Shown: positions 1 to 5,654, numbered from the stretch's first letter. The stretch: 5,654 nucleotides of DNA from an uncultured Alphaproteobacteria bacterium (GCA_946625925.1 CAMOTP010000043.1:1-5654); one strand, 5' to 3'. Notes: generated from the letters alone by a model not told the origin. Made by a program: numbers and translations.

Positions 1-91
1 ATGTGCAACCGTTCGTTTCAAGGCGGGTTTTATTTTGTTTTGTAATAATTCCTGTGGGTTCGAAAGTTGCGTTTGGAAAAATGGCAAAAAA

Positions 92-121
92 TTGGTGTTT
101 TCGAACTCTTTATGGTATAAT
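92..121 (+). promoter_or_regulatory. Sigma70-like promoter with extended -10 for the GNAT gene
   Basis: A -35-like TTGGTG lies at 92-97 and a perfect TATAAT at 116-121, separated by 18 bases. The bases before the -10 box read TGG (113-115), which gives the TGn extended -10 form. Transcription would start near 128, leaving a leader of about 20 bases before the ATG at 148. The match is by eye and the -35 box is imperfect, but position and spacing fit the downstream gene well. Confidence 0.65.
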
Positions 122-147
122 TCTACTTAAGAAACAAAGGTTATGAT

Positions 148-735
148 ATGGAAAAGTTTTTTAAATTCTTCAAAAAAAATCATAAAACAGAACGTTTGGA
201 ATTACGTATTCTTGAACCAACGATGGAAAATGCTAAACGGGTTTGGGAAGCAATTAAAAATGAAAATCCAAATGATTTTGCTTTTATACATTATTCGCCG
301 AAATACGACAAACCATTGCCAGAATCATTGGATGAAACATTCGAAACAATGAAAAATTACACAGAAGCGTTTAAATTCAATGGAGTATTATGGTATGTGT
401 TTCACGATGGTAAATTGATTGGTTTTCATGGTGTTTCGTATAACAAAGAAAACGATACTGTTAACCCAGGTAATGTTTGGTTTGTCAGATCAGCGTGGGG
501 ACATGGTTTTAATCATGAAATTCATAATCTTTTAGAAAAAATTACATTTGAAGATTTAAAAATACATCGTATGAGTCGTCAATGTATGGCAAACAATGAA
601 AGATCACAAAAATCTATTTTAAGCAGTGGCTATCATTTGGATGGACGTTTACGGGAATATGCTAAACTACCCGATGGCAAGTGGACAGACCATTTGATTT
701 TTTCTAAACTGGCAAGTGAATACAAGGGCAAATAA
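148..735 (+). CDS. GNAT-family N-acetyltransferase, RimJ/RimL type
   Basis: A 195-residue predicted cytoplasmic protein of the Acetyltransf_3 (RimJ/RimL-like) GNAT class, which moves an acetyl group from acetyl-CoA to an amine. The acceptor cannot be told from sequence. The fold starts at about residue 14 with TERLELRILEP, the usual first strand of this class. The strand before the CoA site is GKLIGFHGVSY (88-98). The CoA pyrophosphate loop is RSAWGHGF (114-121), a variant of the WGxG form. The C-terminal part has NERSQKSILSSGY (150-162), matching the N-x-x-S...GF signature, then GRLRE (166-170), GKW (177-179) and D181. Length is normal for the family. The ATG at 148 is chosen because AAAGG (136-140) stands 7 bases upstream; an ATG at 143 is out of frame. 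It has its own promoter and no evident hairpin terminator. The family is well supported; the substrate is unknown. Confidence 0.88.
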   Translation: MEKFFKFFKKNHKTERLELRILEPTMENAKRVWEAIKNENPNDFAFIHYSPKYDKPLPESLDETFETMKNYTEAFKFNGVLWYVFHDGKLIGFHGVSYNKENDTVNPGNVWFVRSAWGHGFNHEIHNLLEKITFEDLKIHRMSRQCMANNERSQKSILSSGYHLDGRLREYAKLPDGKWTDHLIFSKLASEYKGK

Positions 736-749
736 TTACCGTACAAATA

Positions 750-872
750 TTATTTAGTTATCCCTAGTTCGTTTTTCGCTTTATCAATTTCTTGCCCGAA
801 CTCCAACAATTCTGCTCGCGAATTGCACACCTGCCCTAACCAAAAATTCAATCGTCCAAAATGGTGTTTTAA
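750..872 (-). other. Protein-like reading-frame fragment in the gap (possible gene relic or repeat)
   Basis: The 208-base gap between the GNAT gene and the next gene contains a minus-strand frame, open for 40 codons, that ends in TAA at 752-750. Its product looks like a real protein C-terminus: it includes NFWLGQVCNSRAELLEFGQ and ends in EIDKAKNELGITK, an amphipathic, charged helix. There is no ATG; a TTG at 851-849 is the only usual in-frame start codon near the 5' end, without a clear ribosome site, and a stop lies just upstream (875-873). It may therefore be the tail of a degraded gene, a piece of a dispersed repeat, or chance. A small inverted repeat, CAATTC (807-812) and GAATTG (820-825), lies inside it. 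I do not recognise the family. Confidence 0.3.
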
Positions 873-943
873 TTAAATTTCTGGTTTTTATTTCTTTTTC
901 ACTTATTTTATGATAATATACATATGTAAATAAAGAGGCAAAA

Positions 944-1222
944 ATGGGTATTATTTCTACTATATTAGGTTCATCAGTATTTATGGGTATTATCGCATTT
1001 GTTTGTGCGATATTCTGTATTCGCTGTTTAATATACGGTGTAATGGGCGGGACATCCACTCTGTTACGTATATTGGCAACTTTGTTATTTGCCTGTCTGG
1101 CATACTATTGTTGGCACAGGGCAATTGCCACAACAGGTCCAAATGCTATTGATAACTTTGTATTTGATTCATGGATTGAATTAAAAAAATTTATCGCATT
1201 TCTAAAAAATAAAATTTTATAA
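944..1222 (+). CDS. Small two-helix membrane protein, function unknown
   Basis: A 92-residue protein with two predicted transmembrane helices, at about residues 11-33 and 39-57, joined by a short GGTS turn. A C-terminal tail of about 35 residues becomes lysine-rich and amphipathic at its end. Five cysteines lie in or next to the helices (C21, C25, C28, C51, C56). I do not recognise the family. The ATG at 944 is supported by AGAGG (934-938) five bases upstream. A weak -10-like GATAAT (912-917) lies upstream without a convincing -35 box. The stop is only 12 bases before the DUF5662-type gene, so the two are probably co-transcribed. Cationic ends and small size are also seen in holin-like or toxin-like proteins, but nothing specific points to either. 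Confidence 0.75.
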   Translation: MGIISTILGSSVFMGIIAFVCAIFCIRCLIYGVMGGTSTLLRILATLLFACLAYYCWHRAIATTGPNAIDNFVFDSWIELKKFIAFLKNKIL

Positions 1223-1234
1223 GTTTGTCTTACT

Positions 1235-1753
1235 ATGCCCGTACCAATAGACGAAATTTTAAAATTTCATGAATCCAGGACTAAACGTCATATTGCTGTT
1301 GTAAATTATTTTGCAGGTCTGTTGGGATATCATTTTCCAAAACACGATTACGATAAATTTATCGATCCTATCCAGGTTGGATACGCATATTACAATTATG
1401 CCCGATATCACGATGGATGCAAAATATCAAAACAATACCAGGATGCTTTCACAAAATCACACGATGAACACCACAGCACACAACCGCACCATTTGGAACA
1501 TTATAAAACAGTCCAAGAAATCCCAAACAACATATTAATCGAAATGGTCTGTGATTGGGCCAGCGCAAATTTTGAACAAACAAACATTTCCCAAGAAAAC
1601 GATTTTGAATCTGTAATGGGCTATTTTAATGAATGTATATCTTCATTAAATTGGACAGATTCCCAACGCGAATTTATTATAAAAACCATACAACAAATTG
1701 AACAAACTTGCGATGAACGTGAATTATACGCAATTTGGGACGGATTGATTTAA
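1235..1753 (+). CDS. DUF5662-like histidine-rich protein
   Basis: A 172-residue predicted cytoplasmic protein that resembles the DUF5662 family, whose function is not established. What can be seen: H19 in RHIAVVNYF, then HDYDKF (37-42), which corresponds to the HDxSKF motif, a dense block HDEHH...QPHHLEHY (76-90), and IEMVCDWASA (102-111), matching the EMxxDW motif. The histidine/aspartate pattern suggests a metal-binding, HD-like helical fold; that is inference. The product is soluble, with no signal peptide. The start ATG at 1235 follows the upstream stop by 12 bases and has no purine-rich ribosome site, because the spacer is pyrimidine-rich. Translation is probably coupled to the small membrane protein gene. 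Relatives that I recall occur in phages and bacteria with varied neighbours, so context gives little guidance. Confidence 0.75.
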   Translation: MPVPIDEILKFHESRTKRHIAVVNYFAGLLGYHFPKHDYDKFIDPIQVGYAYYNYARYHDGCKISKQYQDAFTKSHDEHHSTQPHHLEHYKTVQEIPNNILIEMVCDWASANFEQTNISQENDFESVMGYFNECISSLNWTDSQREFIIKTIQQIEQTCDERELYAIWDGLI

Positions 1754-1776
1754 TTACGGTAATTATACCTATAAAC

Positions 1777-1821
1777 AAAACTCCTTGAAATTTAACACAA
1801 TATAAATATCAAAGGAGTTTT
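1777..1821 (+). promoter_or_regulatory. Inverted repeat that can occlude the ribosome binding site of the amidase gene
   Basis: The left arm AAAACTCCTTGA (1777-1788) is complementary to the right arm TCAAAGGAGTTTT (1809-1821), with one bulged A at 1811. This gives 12 base pairs around a 20-base AT-rich loop. The right arm contains the amidase ribosome binding site AAAGGAG (1811-1817), six bases before the ATG at 1824, so folding would hide it. It might instead act as a weak intrinsic terminator for the upstream gene, since the right arm ends in TTTTAT. The pairing is seen directly; the regulatory role is inferred. Confidence 0.5.
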
Positions 1822-1823
1822 AT

Positions 1824-2897
1824 ATGAAAAAATTTTTAACATCCCTGTGCATAACAATATTGTCTGTCCCCTGCCTTGCTTGTACCGGTATAACATTACA
1901 TGCCCGTGACGGTGCAACTGTTTCTGCACGAACAATTGATTGGGCCCAGGGCGACACAAACAATATTTACACCATCGTCCCACGTGGTCATGTATCACGT
2001 TCTTTATTACCTGATGGCACACAAAACGGAATGGAATTTGTTGCAAAATATGGTTTTGTAGGATTGGGACCCGAACGTCCAGAATTTGTCGTTGACGGCA
2101 CAAACGAAGTTGGGCTGAACGCAGGATTATTTTATTTTCCAGAATATGGTGAATATCAAAAATATGACGAGGTTATGCGAAACACATCTGTTGCCGATCT
2201 GCAAATTGTGTCATGGATATTGTCAAATTTTGCAACCATTGATGAAGTCCAAGAAAATATCAATAACATTCGTGTCATAAACATTTATCCCAATTCATCA
2301 ACTGCACATTGGCGAATTACTGAACCGTCTGGGCGCGTGGTTGTTATGGAATTTATAAACGGCACCCCCACATTTCACGAAGACGAAATTGGTGTTATTG
2401 CAAATTCACCAACATTTGATTGGCAACATACAAACCTGAATAATTATGTAAATTTAAAACCTGGCACCGCAGACCCATCAAAATTAGGTCCAGACACATT
2501 AAAATCTTTCAGTGGCGGAACGGGATTACTTGGTTTGCCTGGCGATTTTTCATCCCCGTCCCGATTTGTTCGTGCAGCATTTCTCGGCAATATGGTCAAT
2601 CAACAACAAAATGCAGAATCCACTATTCCGGTTGCATTTCATATATTGAACAACCTGGACGTTCCATTTGGTACAACATATACTGGACGTGCCACAACAA
2701 ATATGCCATCCGGCACCCAATGGACAATAGCCAGCGACCTGGCAAACAAAGTTTTATATTATCACACCATGTATAACCGAACAATCCGCAAAATAGATTT
2801 TGCAAATATAAACTTTGAAACCGTTCCATTTCAGTTTGCCCCATTGGACGATGTTAAACGCGAAACAATGATACCAGTCCAAATTAATAATGAATAA
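1824..2897 (+). CDS. Exported choloylglycine hydrolase / penicillin V acylase family amidase
   Basis: A 357-residue linear-amide C-N hydrolase of the Ntn superfamily (bile salt hydrolases, penicillin V acylases, some N-acyl-homoserine-lactone acylases). Residues 1-19 form a signal peptide: MKK, a hydrophobic core, then PCLA. Cleavage before C20 would expose the nucleophilic N-terminal cysteine, as in Gram-negative members. The spacing C20, R36, D39 equals the C2, R18, D21 spacing of bile salt hydrolases. N194 in NSPTFDWQ and R247 in SSPSRFVRA fit the remaining conserved active-site Asn and Arg. In the segment GLNAGLFYFP (97-106), the residue that tunes substrate choice appears aromatic (F103 or Y104), not the Asn common in true bile salt hydrolases. 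This leans weakly toward penicillin-V-acylase or other acyl-amide activity. Predicted location is the periplasm. The start is set by AAAGGAG (1811-1817). Family is certain; substrate is open. Confidence 0.92.
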   Translation: MKKFLTSLCITILSVPCLACTGITLHARDGATVSARTIDWAQGDTNNIYTIVPRGHVSRSLLPDGTQNGMEFVAKYGFVGLGPERPEFVVDGTNEVGLNAGLFYFPEYGEYQKYDEVMRNTSVADLQIVSWILSNFATIDEVQENINNIRVINIYPNSSTAHWRITEPSGRVVVMEFINGTPTFHEDEIGVIANSPTFDWQHTNLNNYVNLKPGTADPSKLGPDTLKSFSGGTGLLGLPGDFSSPSRFVRAAFLGNMVNQQQNAESTIPVAFHILNNLDVPFGTTYTGRATTNMPSGTQWTIASDLANKVLYYHTMYNRTIRKIDFANINFETVPFQFAPLDDVKRETMIPVQINNE

Positions 2898-2900
2898 AAT

Positions 2901-2929
2901 TTGCCTTTTGTCTTTTCTGGGTCTATAAT
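2901..2929 (+). promoter_or_regulatory. Sigma70-like promoter for the small protein/DUF1015 operon
   Basis: TTGCCT (2901-2906) and a perfect TATAAT (2924-2929) are separated by exactly 17 bases. Transcription would start near 2936, about 20 bases before the ATG at 2958. The promoter starts 4 bases after the amidase stop, so the genes to its right form a separate unit. It also argues against a TTG start at 2901 for the small protein, since that codon lies in the -35 box. Confidence 0.75.
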
Positions 2930-2943
2930 TTCCCCAGGAAAGA
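2911..2943. promoter_or_regulatory. Operator-like dyad centred on the -10 box
   Basis: Arm TCTTTTCTGGG (2911-2921) and arm CCCAGGAAAGA (2933-2943) are inverted repeats. They match at 10 of 11 positions, and the exception would be a G-U pair in RNA. The 11-base centre contains the TATAAT box (2924-2929). The geometry fits a dimeric repressor or activator site covering the promoter core. No T-tract follows, so it is less likely to be the amidase terminator. The protein that would bind is unknown. Confidence 0.5.
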
Positions 2944-2957
2944 TAAAAGAGATTATT

Positions 2958-3116
2958 ATGACGGTAAGAAATTATTGCACACACGAAGATACATTTGGTG
3001 AAAATGCCACAGTACCCAGTACAGATAAAAATCGTTCCATATTAAAATTCTTTACATCTTTGAAATCTAACATTAAACAATATCTCCAACGAATTGTTCA
3101 TTCCCAGGAAATGTAA
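2958..3116 (+). CDS. Small protein of 52 residues, function unknown
   Basis: The ATG at 2958 has AAAGAG (2946-2951) six bases upstream and lies just downstream of a good promoter. The frame continues upstream to a TTG at 2901, but that region is promoter. The product is polar at its N-terminal half (two acidic residues and one cysteine, C7) and then has a basic amphipathic helix, about residues 26-46, beginning SILKFFTSLKSNIKQYL. There is no signal peptide or clear membrane segment. It ends 25 bases before the DUF1015 start, so the two are very likely co-transcribed. I do not recognise a family. It could be a small partner of the DUF1015 protein or a leader peptide. Confidence 0.6.
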   Translation: MTVRNYCTHEDTFGENATVPSTDKNRSILKFFTSLKSNIKQYLQRIVHSQEM

Positions 3117-3141
3117 ATAAACAAAACAAAAAGGATAGAAA

Positions 3142-4383
3142 ATGAAAATAAAACCATTTGCAGGTGTTCGTCCACCAAAAGAACTGGCTGCCGAAGTGGC
3201 ATCACGTCCATATGACGTTTTAAACTCTGTCGAAGCCAAGGCCGAGGCTGGCGAAAAATCTTTGTTGCACATCATCAAACCAGAAATCGATTTTGATCCA
3301 ATTGCTGGCGAACACGAACAAAGAACATATGACAAGGCTGTTGAAAACTTCAAATTGTGGCAAGACCGCGGTTGGTTAAAACAAGATGACCGCGAAATGT
3401 ATTACATCTATGCACAAACAATGGATGGCCGCACACAATACGGTTTGGTTGCCGCTGCAAATGTTGATGACTATATGTCTGGCAAAATTAAAAAACACGA
3501 ATTAACACGTAAAGAAAAAGAAGACGACCGTATGATTCACGTTCGTATCCAAGACGCGAATTTGGAACCTGTGTTCTTTGCATATCCAGACGTTGATGAA
3601 ATGAACAAATTGGTTTCTGATTGGATTGCAAACCACGAACCAGAATACGATTTCGTTGCCGAAGATGGTTTCGGTCATACTTTCTGGGCAATTACTGATG
3701 ATGCTGTTAATACACATATCACAGAAATATTCAAAAACATTCCTGCAATGTATGTTGCTGACGGTCACCACCGCACAGCCGCTGCCGCACGTGTTGGTGC
3801 TGAAAAACGTGAAAACAATCCAAACCACACAGGCGATGAAGAATACAATTATTTCTTGGCTGTGATTTTCCCAGCATCACAATTGCACGTTATTGACTAT
3901 AACCGCGTTGTGAAAGATTTGAACGGACTATCACCTGAACAATTCATTGCCGAATTGGAAAAATCTTTCGAAGTAAAGGATATGGGCACAGGCATTTACA
4001 AACCAAATGCATTACATAACTTTGGTATGTATTTAGGCGGACATTGGTATTCTTTGACCGCGCGTCCTGGTACATATAATGACAATGACCCAATTGGTGT
4101 TTTAGATGTGACAGTTTTGTCGAATTTAGTATTCGATAAAATATTAAACTTGGGCGATTTGCGTACATCAAACCGTATTGATTTTGTTGGCGGAATTCGT
4201 GGATTGGGCGAATTACAAAAACGCGTTGATTCCGGTGAAATGGTTGCAGCATTCGCATTGTATCCTGTAACAATGAATCAAATTATTAACATTGCAGATA
4301 CAGGCAACATTATGCCACCAAAAACAACTTGGTTTGAACCAAAATTGCGTAGTGGTTTGGTTATTCACAAATTATCAAAATAA
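3142..4383 (+). CDS. DUF1015 family protein (COG4198)
   Basis: A full-length 413-residue member of the DUF1015 family, predicted cytoplasmic. Family landmarks in order: KPFAGVRPP (4-12), SRPYDVLNSVEA (21-32), SLLHIIKPEID (40-50), KKHELT (117-122), YVADGHHRTAAA (204-215), VIDYNRVVKDL (250-260), DFVGG (347-351) and the C-terminal signature MPPKTTWFEPKLRSGL (391-406). The invariant GHHR and the PPKxTWFxPK block look like active-site motifs. To my knowledge the reaction is not firmly established. I recall that in several Bacteroidetes and Firmicutes this gene sits next to serA and serC, which hints at serine metabolism; no such gene is in this window. The ribosome site AAGGA (3131-3135) is six bases before the ATG. 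It is the last gene of its operon and ends just before a strong terminator. Confidence 0.93.
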   Translation: MKIKPFAGVRPPKELAAEVASRPYDVLNSVEAKAEAGEKSLLHIIKPEIDFDPIAGEHEQRTYDKAVENFKLWQDRGWLKQDDREMYYIYAQTMDGRTQYGLVAAANVDDYMSGKIKKHELTRKEKEDDRMIHVRIQDANLEPVFFAYPDVDEMNKLVSDWIANHEPEYDFVAEDGFGHTFWAITDDAVNTHITEIFKNIPAMYVADGHHRTAAAARVGAEKRENNPNHTGDEEYNYFLAVIFPASQLHVIDYNRVVKDLNGLSPEQFIAELEKSFEVKDMGTGIYKPNALHNFGMYLGGHWYSLTARPGTYNDNDPIGVLDVTVLSNLVFDKILNLGDLRTSNRIDFVGGIRGLGELQKRVDSGEMVAAFALYPVTMNQIINIADTGNIMPPKTTWFEPKLRSGLVIHKLSK

Positions 4384-4398
4384 CCAACACATAAAAAC

Positions 4399-4427
4399 AA
4401 ACACCCGTCACATTGACGGGTGTTTTT
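4399..4427. terminator. Bidirectional intrinsic terminator between convergent genes
   Basis: AAACACCCGTCA (4399-4410) pairs perfectly with TGACGGGTGTTT (4414-4425) around a 3-base loop. A run of T (4423-4427) and further AT follow on the plus strand. On the minus strand the same stem is followed by TTTGTTTTTAT (complement of 4391-4401), so it can end transcripts from both sides. It begins 15 bases after the DUF1015 stop and lies just beyond the stop of the minus-strand gene. Confidence 0.9.
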
Positions 4428-4433
4428 ATATTA

Positions 4434-5654
4434 TTAAAACTGGTACCAATAATCTATACTACTTCCACCTTTAACAACCTTGCTTGCTTTCAAATGTTTG
4501 GCGCCTCCTGTATGATTTGAATTATTCCAAGGTATAGAATCTGTCGTAGGCATACACCAATCAGTTGTAGTTTTTGTTACACCTTTATACGTCAATCCAA
4601 TTGCAGAACCACTGGTATACGTAACACGCCATCCTGTATTATTTGCTAATGGTAATGAGCAATTCATTTTCTCATATGAATTGCCATCCAAATTAAATGG
4701 CGGATGTTTGTCACCTGAACTCCATCCATGTTGTGCACATCCACTCAATACAGAATTTTTAATAACACTAGACATATCGCAAGTAAATGGTTTTTCCGCA
4801 TCTGCATATTTACGCACTATGCGACAGCCACTATATTTATTGGCATCAGAACAAGTTGCAGGATTTTTATTCTTTTGTGCATTCCAACCACGACCATCAC
4901 AATGCCAACCAACAATTTCTATATAACAACGACCATTTTCGTACGTTCCCGCAACATTTGTACACTTTTCACATCTGGCTTTTTCTGTTGGATTAGATTT
5001 GAATGTATTTCCGCACATACTTGAACTACGAATAACATTTTTGAAATCAGAACATCCCCAACTGCCAGATGATGATGCCTTATTAAATTCCAGTTCTCTT
5101 TCAACAGATTTTTCCATATTATCCGGATCCGCCACCACCATTGCTTCTTGTTTTTCTTGATTTTCTTGGTTTTCTTGTTGTTCTTCATCTTGATCGCCAT
5201 TAATCAATATATTTCCAGCAATTCCAACCAATGTTCCGGCACCGGCCGCAATTGCCCCGGCTTTAACACGTGTACCAGATGATTCTTTTTGTTCGGCCCA
5301 ACGCTTTGCGTCTTCGCCATTTGGATTTTGCAATGCACGTGCAATTGATGCATATGCCCCAGAACCAATACCAGTTCCAACATCGTTATACAACCCAGAT
5401 GTTGCTTTATCTATTACAACCTCGGACTCGATACCTGCCTTCATTCCTAATGCAGATTTGCGTTCTTTTAAATCACCTGCTAATTTTGCATATTCTTGAT
5501 ACAAATTTATTAATTGATTAGCACCAGCAACCTCTATTTTTTGTGTTCCACCTGAATAAGTTTGGTCACCAACCTTGCACTGAAATGTTGCCAGATATGC
5601 ACGCATATCACGTTCGGCTGCATCATCCGCATTTTGTTCCGCCAACCCTTGTGC
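4434..5654 (-). CDS. Membrane-anchored cysteine-rich protein, partial (5' end beyond window)
   Basis: The frame is open from the right edge (first visible codons A-Q-G-L) to the TAA at 4436-4434, giving 406 visible residues. Numbers here count from that first visible A. A TTG at 5645-5643 is in frame but nothing marks it as a start, so the gene most likely begins outside. Residues 1-128 are mainly helical and polar (for example DLKERKSALGM), with a single cysteine at about 26. A glycine-zipper membrane segment follows, GAIAAGAGTLVGIAGNILING (about 133-153, in codons 5258-5196). Next is an acidic Gln/Glu/Asn linker built on a 9-base DNA repeat. The last 205 or so residues hold 12 cysteines, including a CxxC pair, and many tryptophans, which suggests a disulfide-bonded domain outside the cytoplasm. 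I recall similar N-terminal regions in multi-copy surface proteins of uncultured gut alphaproteobacteria. The function is unknown. Confidence 0.85.
   Translation of the reverse strand, partial: AQGLAEQNADDAAERDMRAYLATFQCKVGDQTYSGGTQKIEVAGANQLINLYQEYAKLAGDLKERKSALGMKAGIESEVVIDKATSGLYNDVGTGIGSGAYASIARALQNPNGEDAKRWAEQKESSGTRVKAGAIAAGAGTLVGIAGNILINGDQDEEQQENQENQEKQEAMVVADPDNMEKSVERELEFNKASSSGSWGCSDFKNVIRSSSMCGNTFKSNPTEKARCEKCTNVAGTYENGRCYIEIVGWHCDGRGWNAQKNKNPATCSDANKYSGCRIVRKYADAEKPFTCDMSSVIKNSVLSGCAQHGWSSGDKHPPFNLDGNSYEKMNCSLPLANNTGWRVTYTSGSAIGLTYKGVTKTTTDWCMPTTDSIPWNNSNHTGGAKHLKASKVVKGGSSIDYWYQF
5145..5186 (-). repeat. 9-base tandem repeat inside the cysteine-rich protein gene
   Basis: On the plus strand TTCTTG recurs every 9 bases at 5145, 5154, 5163 and 5172, and TTCTTC follows at 5181, giving about 4.7 units. 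On the coding strand the units give Gln-Glu-Asn/Lys triplets forming a flexible, charged linker between the membrane segment and the cysteine-rich domain. As the unit is three codons long, gain or loss of copies would change linker length without breaking the frame. Confidence 0.7.

Noticed and set aside
784..1059. Minus-strand 91-codon frame opposite the small membrane protein
   Set aside because: Its first half is antisense to the well-supported gene at 944-1222, which has a ribosome site and clear membrane helices. There is no ribosome site for the minus ATG, and the protein-like part of the gap is in a different minus frame.
944..1753. Toxin-antitoxin pair
   Set aside because: A small membrane protein next to a soluble protein suits the layout only superficially. 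Neither protein resembles a known toxin or antitoxin, and the intended toxin would be the first gene without any supporting motif.
1863..1886. Lipoprotein signal in the amidase (Cys after LA)
   Set aside because: The -3 position is Cys instead of Leu/Val/Ile. The same cysteine is the family nucleophile, which must have a free amino group, so ordinary signal peptidase cleavage is more likely.
2911..2943. Dyad as the intrinsic terminator of the amidase gene
   Set aside because: No T-run follows the right arm, and the loop contains the -10 box of a well-formed promoter.
2901..2957. TTG start at 2901 extending the small protein to 71 residues
   Set aside because: The extension would be translated from the -35 and -10 boxes of its own promoter. 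The ATG at 2958 has a good ribosome site.
4919..5200. Lysine/tryptophan-rich 93-codon minus frame
   Set aside because: It is an overlapping out-of-frame reading of the cysteine-rich protein gene; its composition merely mirrors the repeat tract.
1..5654. CRISPR array, IS element, tRNA or phage defence system
   Set aside because: No spaced direct repeats, transposase, terminal inverted repeats, tRNA-like cloverleaf or recognised defence domain was seen on either strand.

Overview
The window is AT-rich DNA with compact genes, short leaders, AGG-type ribosome binding sites and sigma70-like promoters. Codon choice favours CCA, ACA, CAA and GAA. The best guess is a low-GC, uncultivated, probably gut-associated alphaproteobacterium. 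This rests on the style of the cysteine-rich protein at the right edge, which I recall from such genomes, and on the exported bile-salt/penicillin-type amidase. No marker gene is present, so the assignment is tentative.

Layout: The left 147 bases hold an extended -10 promoter for a RimJ/RimL-like GNAT acetyltransferase (148-735). A 208-base gap follows, containing a protein-like reading-frame fragment on the minus strand (750-872). Next is a probable two-gene unit: a 92-residue two-helix membrane protein (944-1222), then 12 bases later a histidine-rich DUF5662-type protein (1235-1753). A 70-base gap carries an inverted repeat that would pair with the Shine-Dalgarno sequence of the next gene, an exported choloylglycine-hydrolase-family Ntn amidase (1824-2897). 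A strong promoter, whose -10 box sits at the centre of an 11-11-11 dyad, then drives a 52-residue small protein (2958-3116) and a DUF1015 protein (3142-4383). A bidirectional hairpin terminator (4399-4427) separates that operon from a convergent minus-strand gene (4434-5654). That gene encodes the C-terminal part of a membrane-anchored, cysteine-rich protein and is cut by the window edge.

Working together: The genes look like independent short transcription units, not one pathway. The amidase and the cysteine-rich protein act outside the cytoplasm (envelope or host interface). GNAT, DUF5662 and DUF1015 are predicted cytoplasmic. I see no defence system, CRISPR array, IS element, tRNA or rRNA. 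The most interesting signals are regulatory: the occluded ribosome binding site before the amidase and the dyad around the promoter of the small protein/DUF1015 operon. The uncharacterised small proteins are also worth attention.
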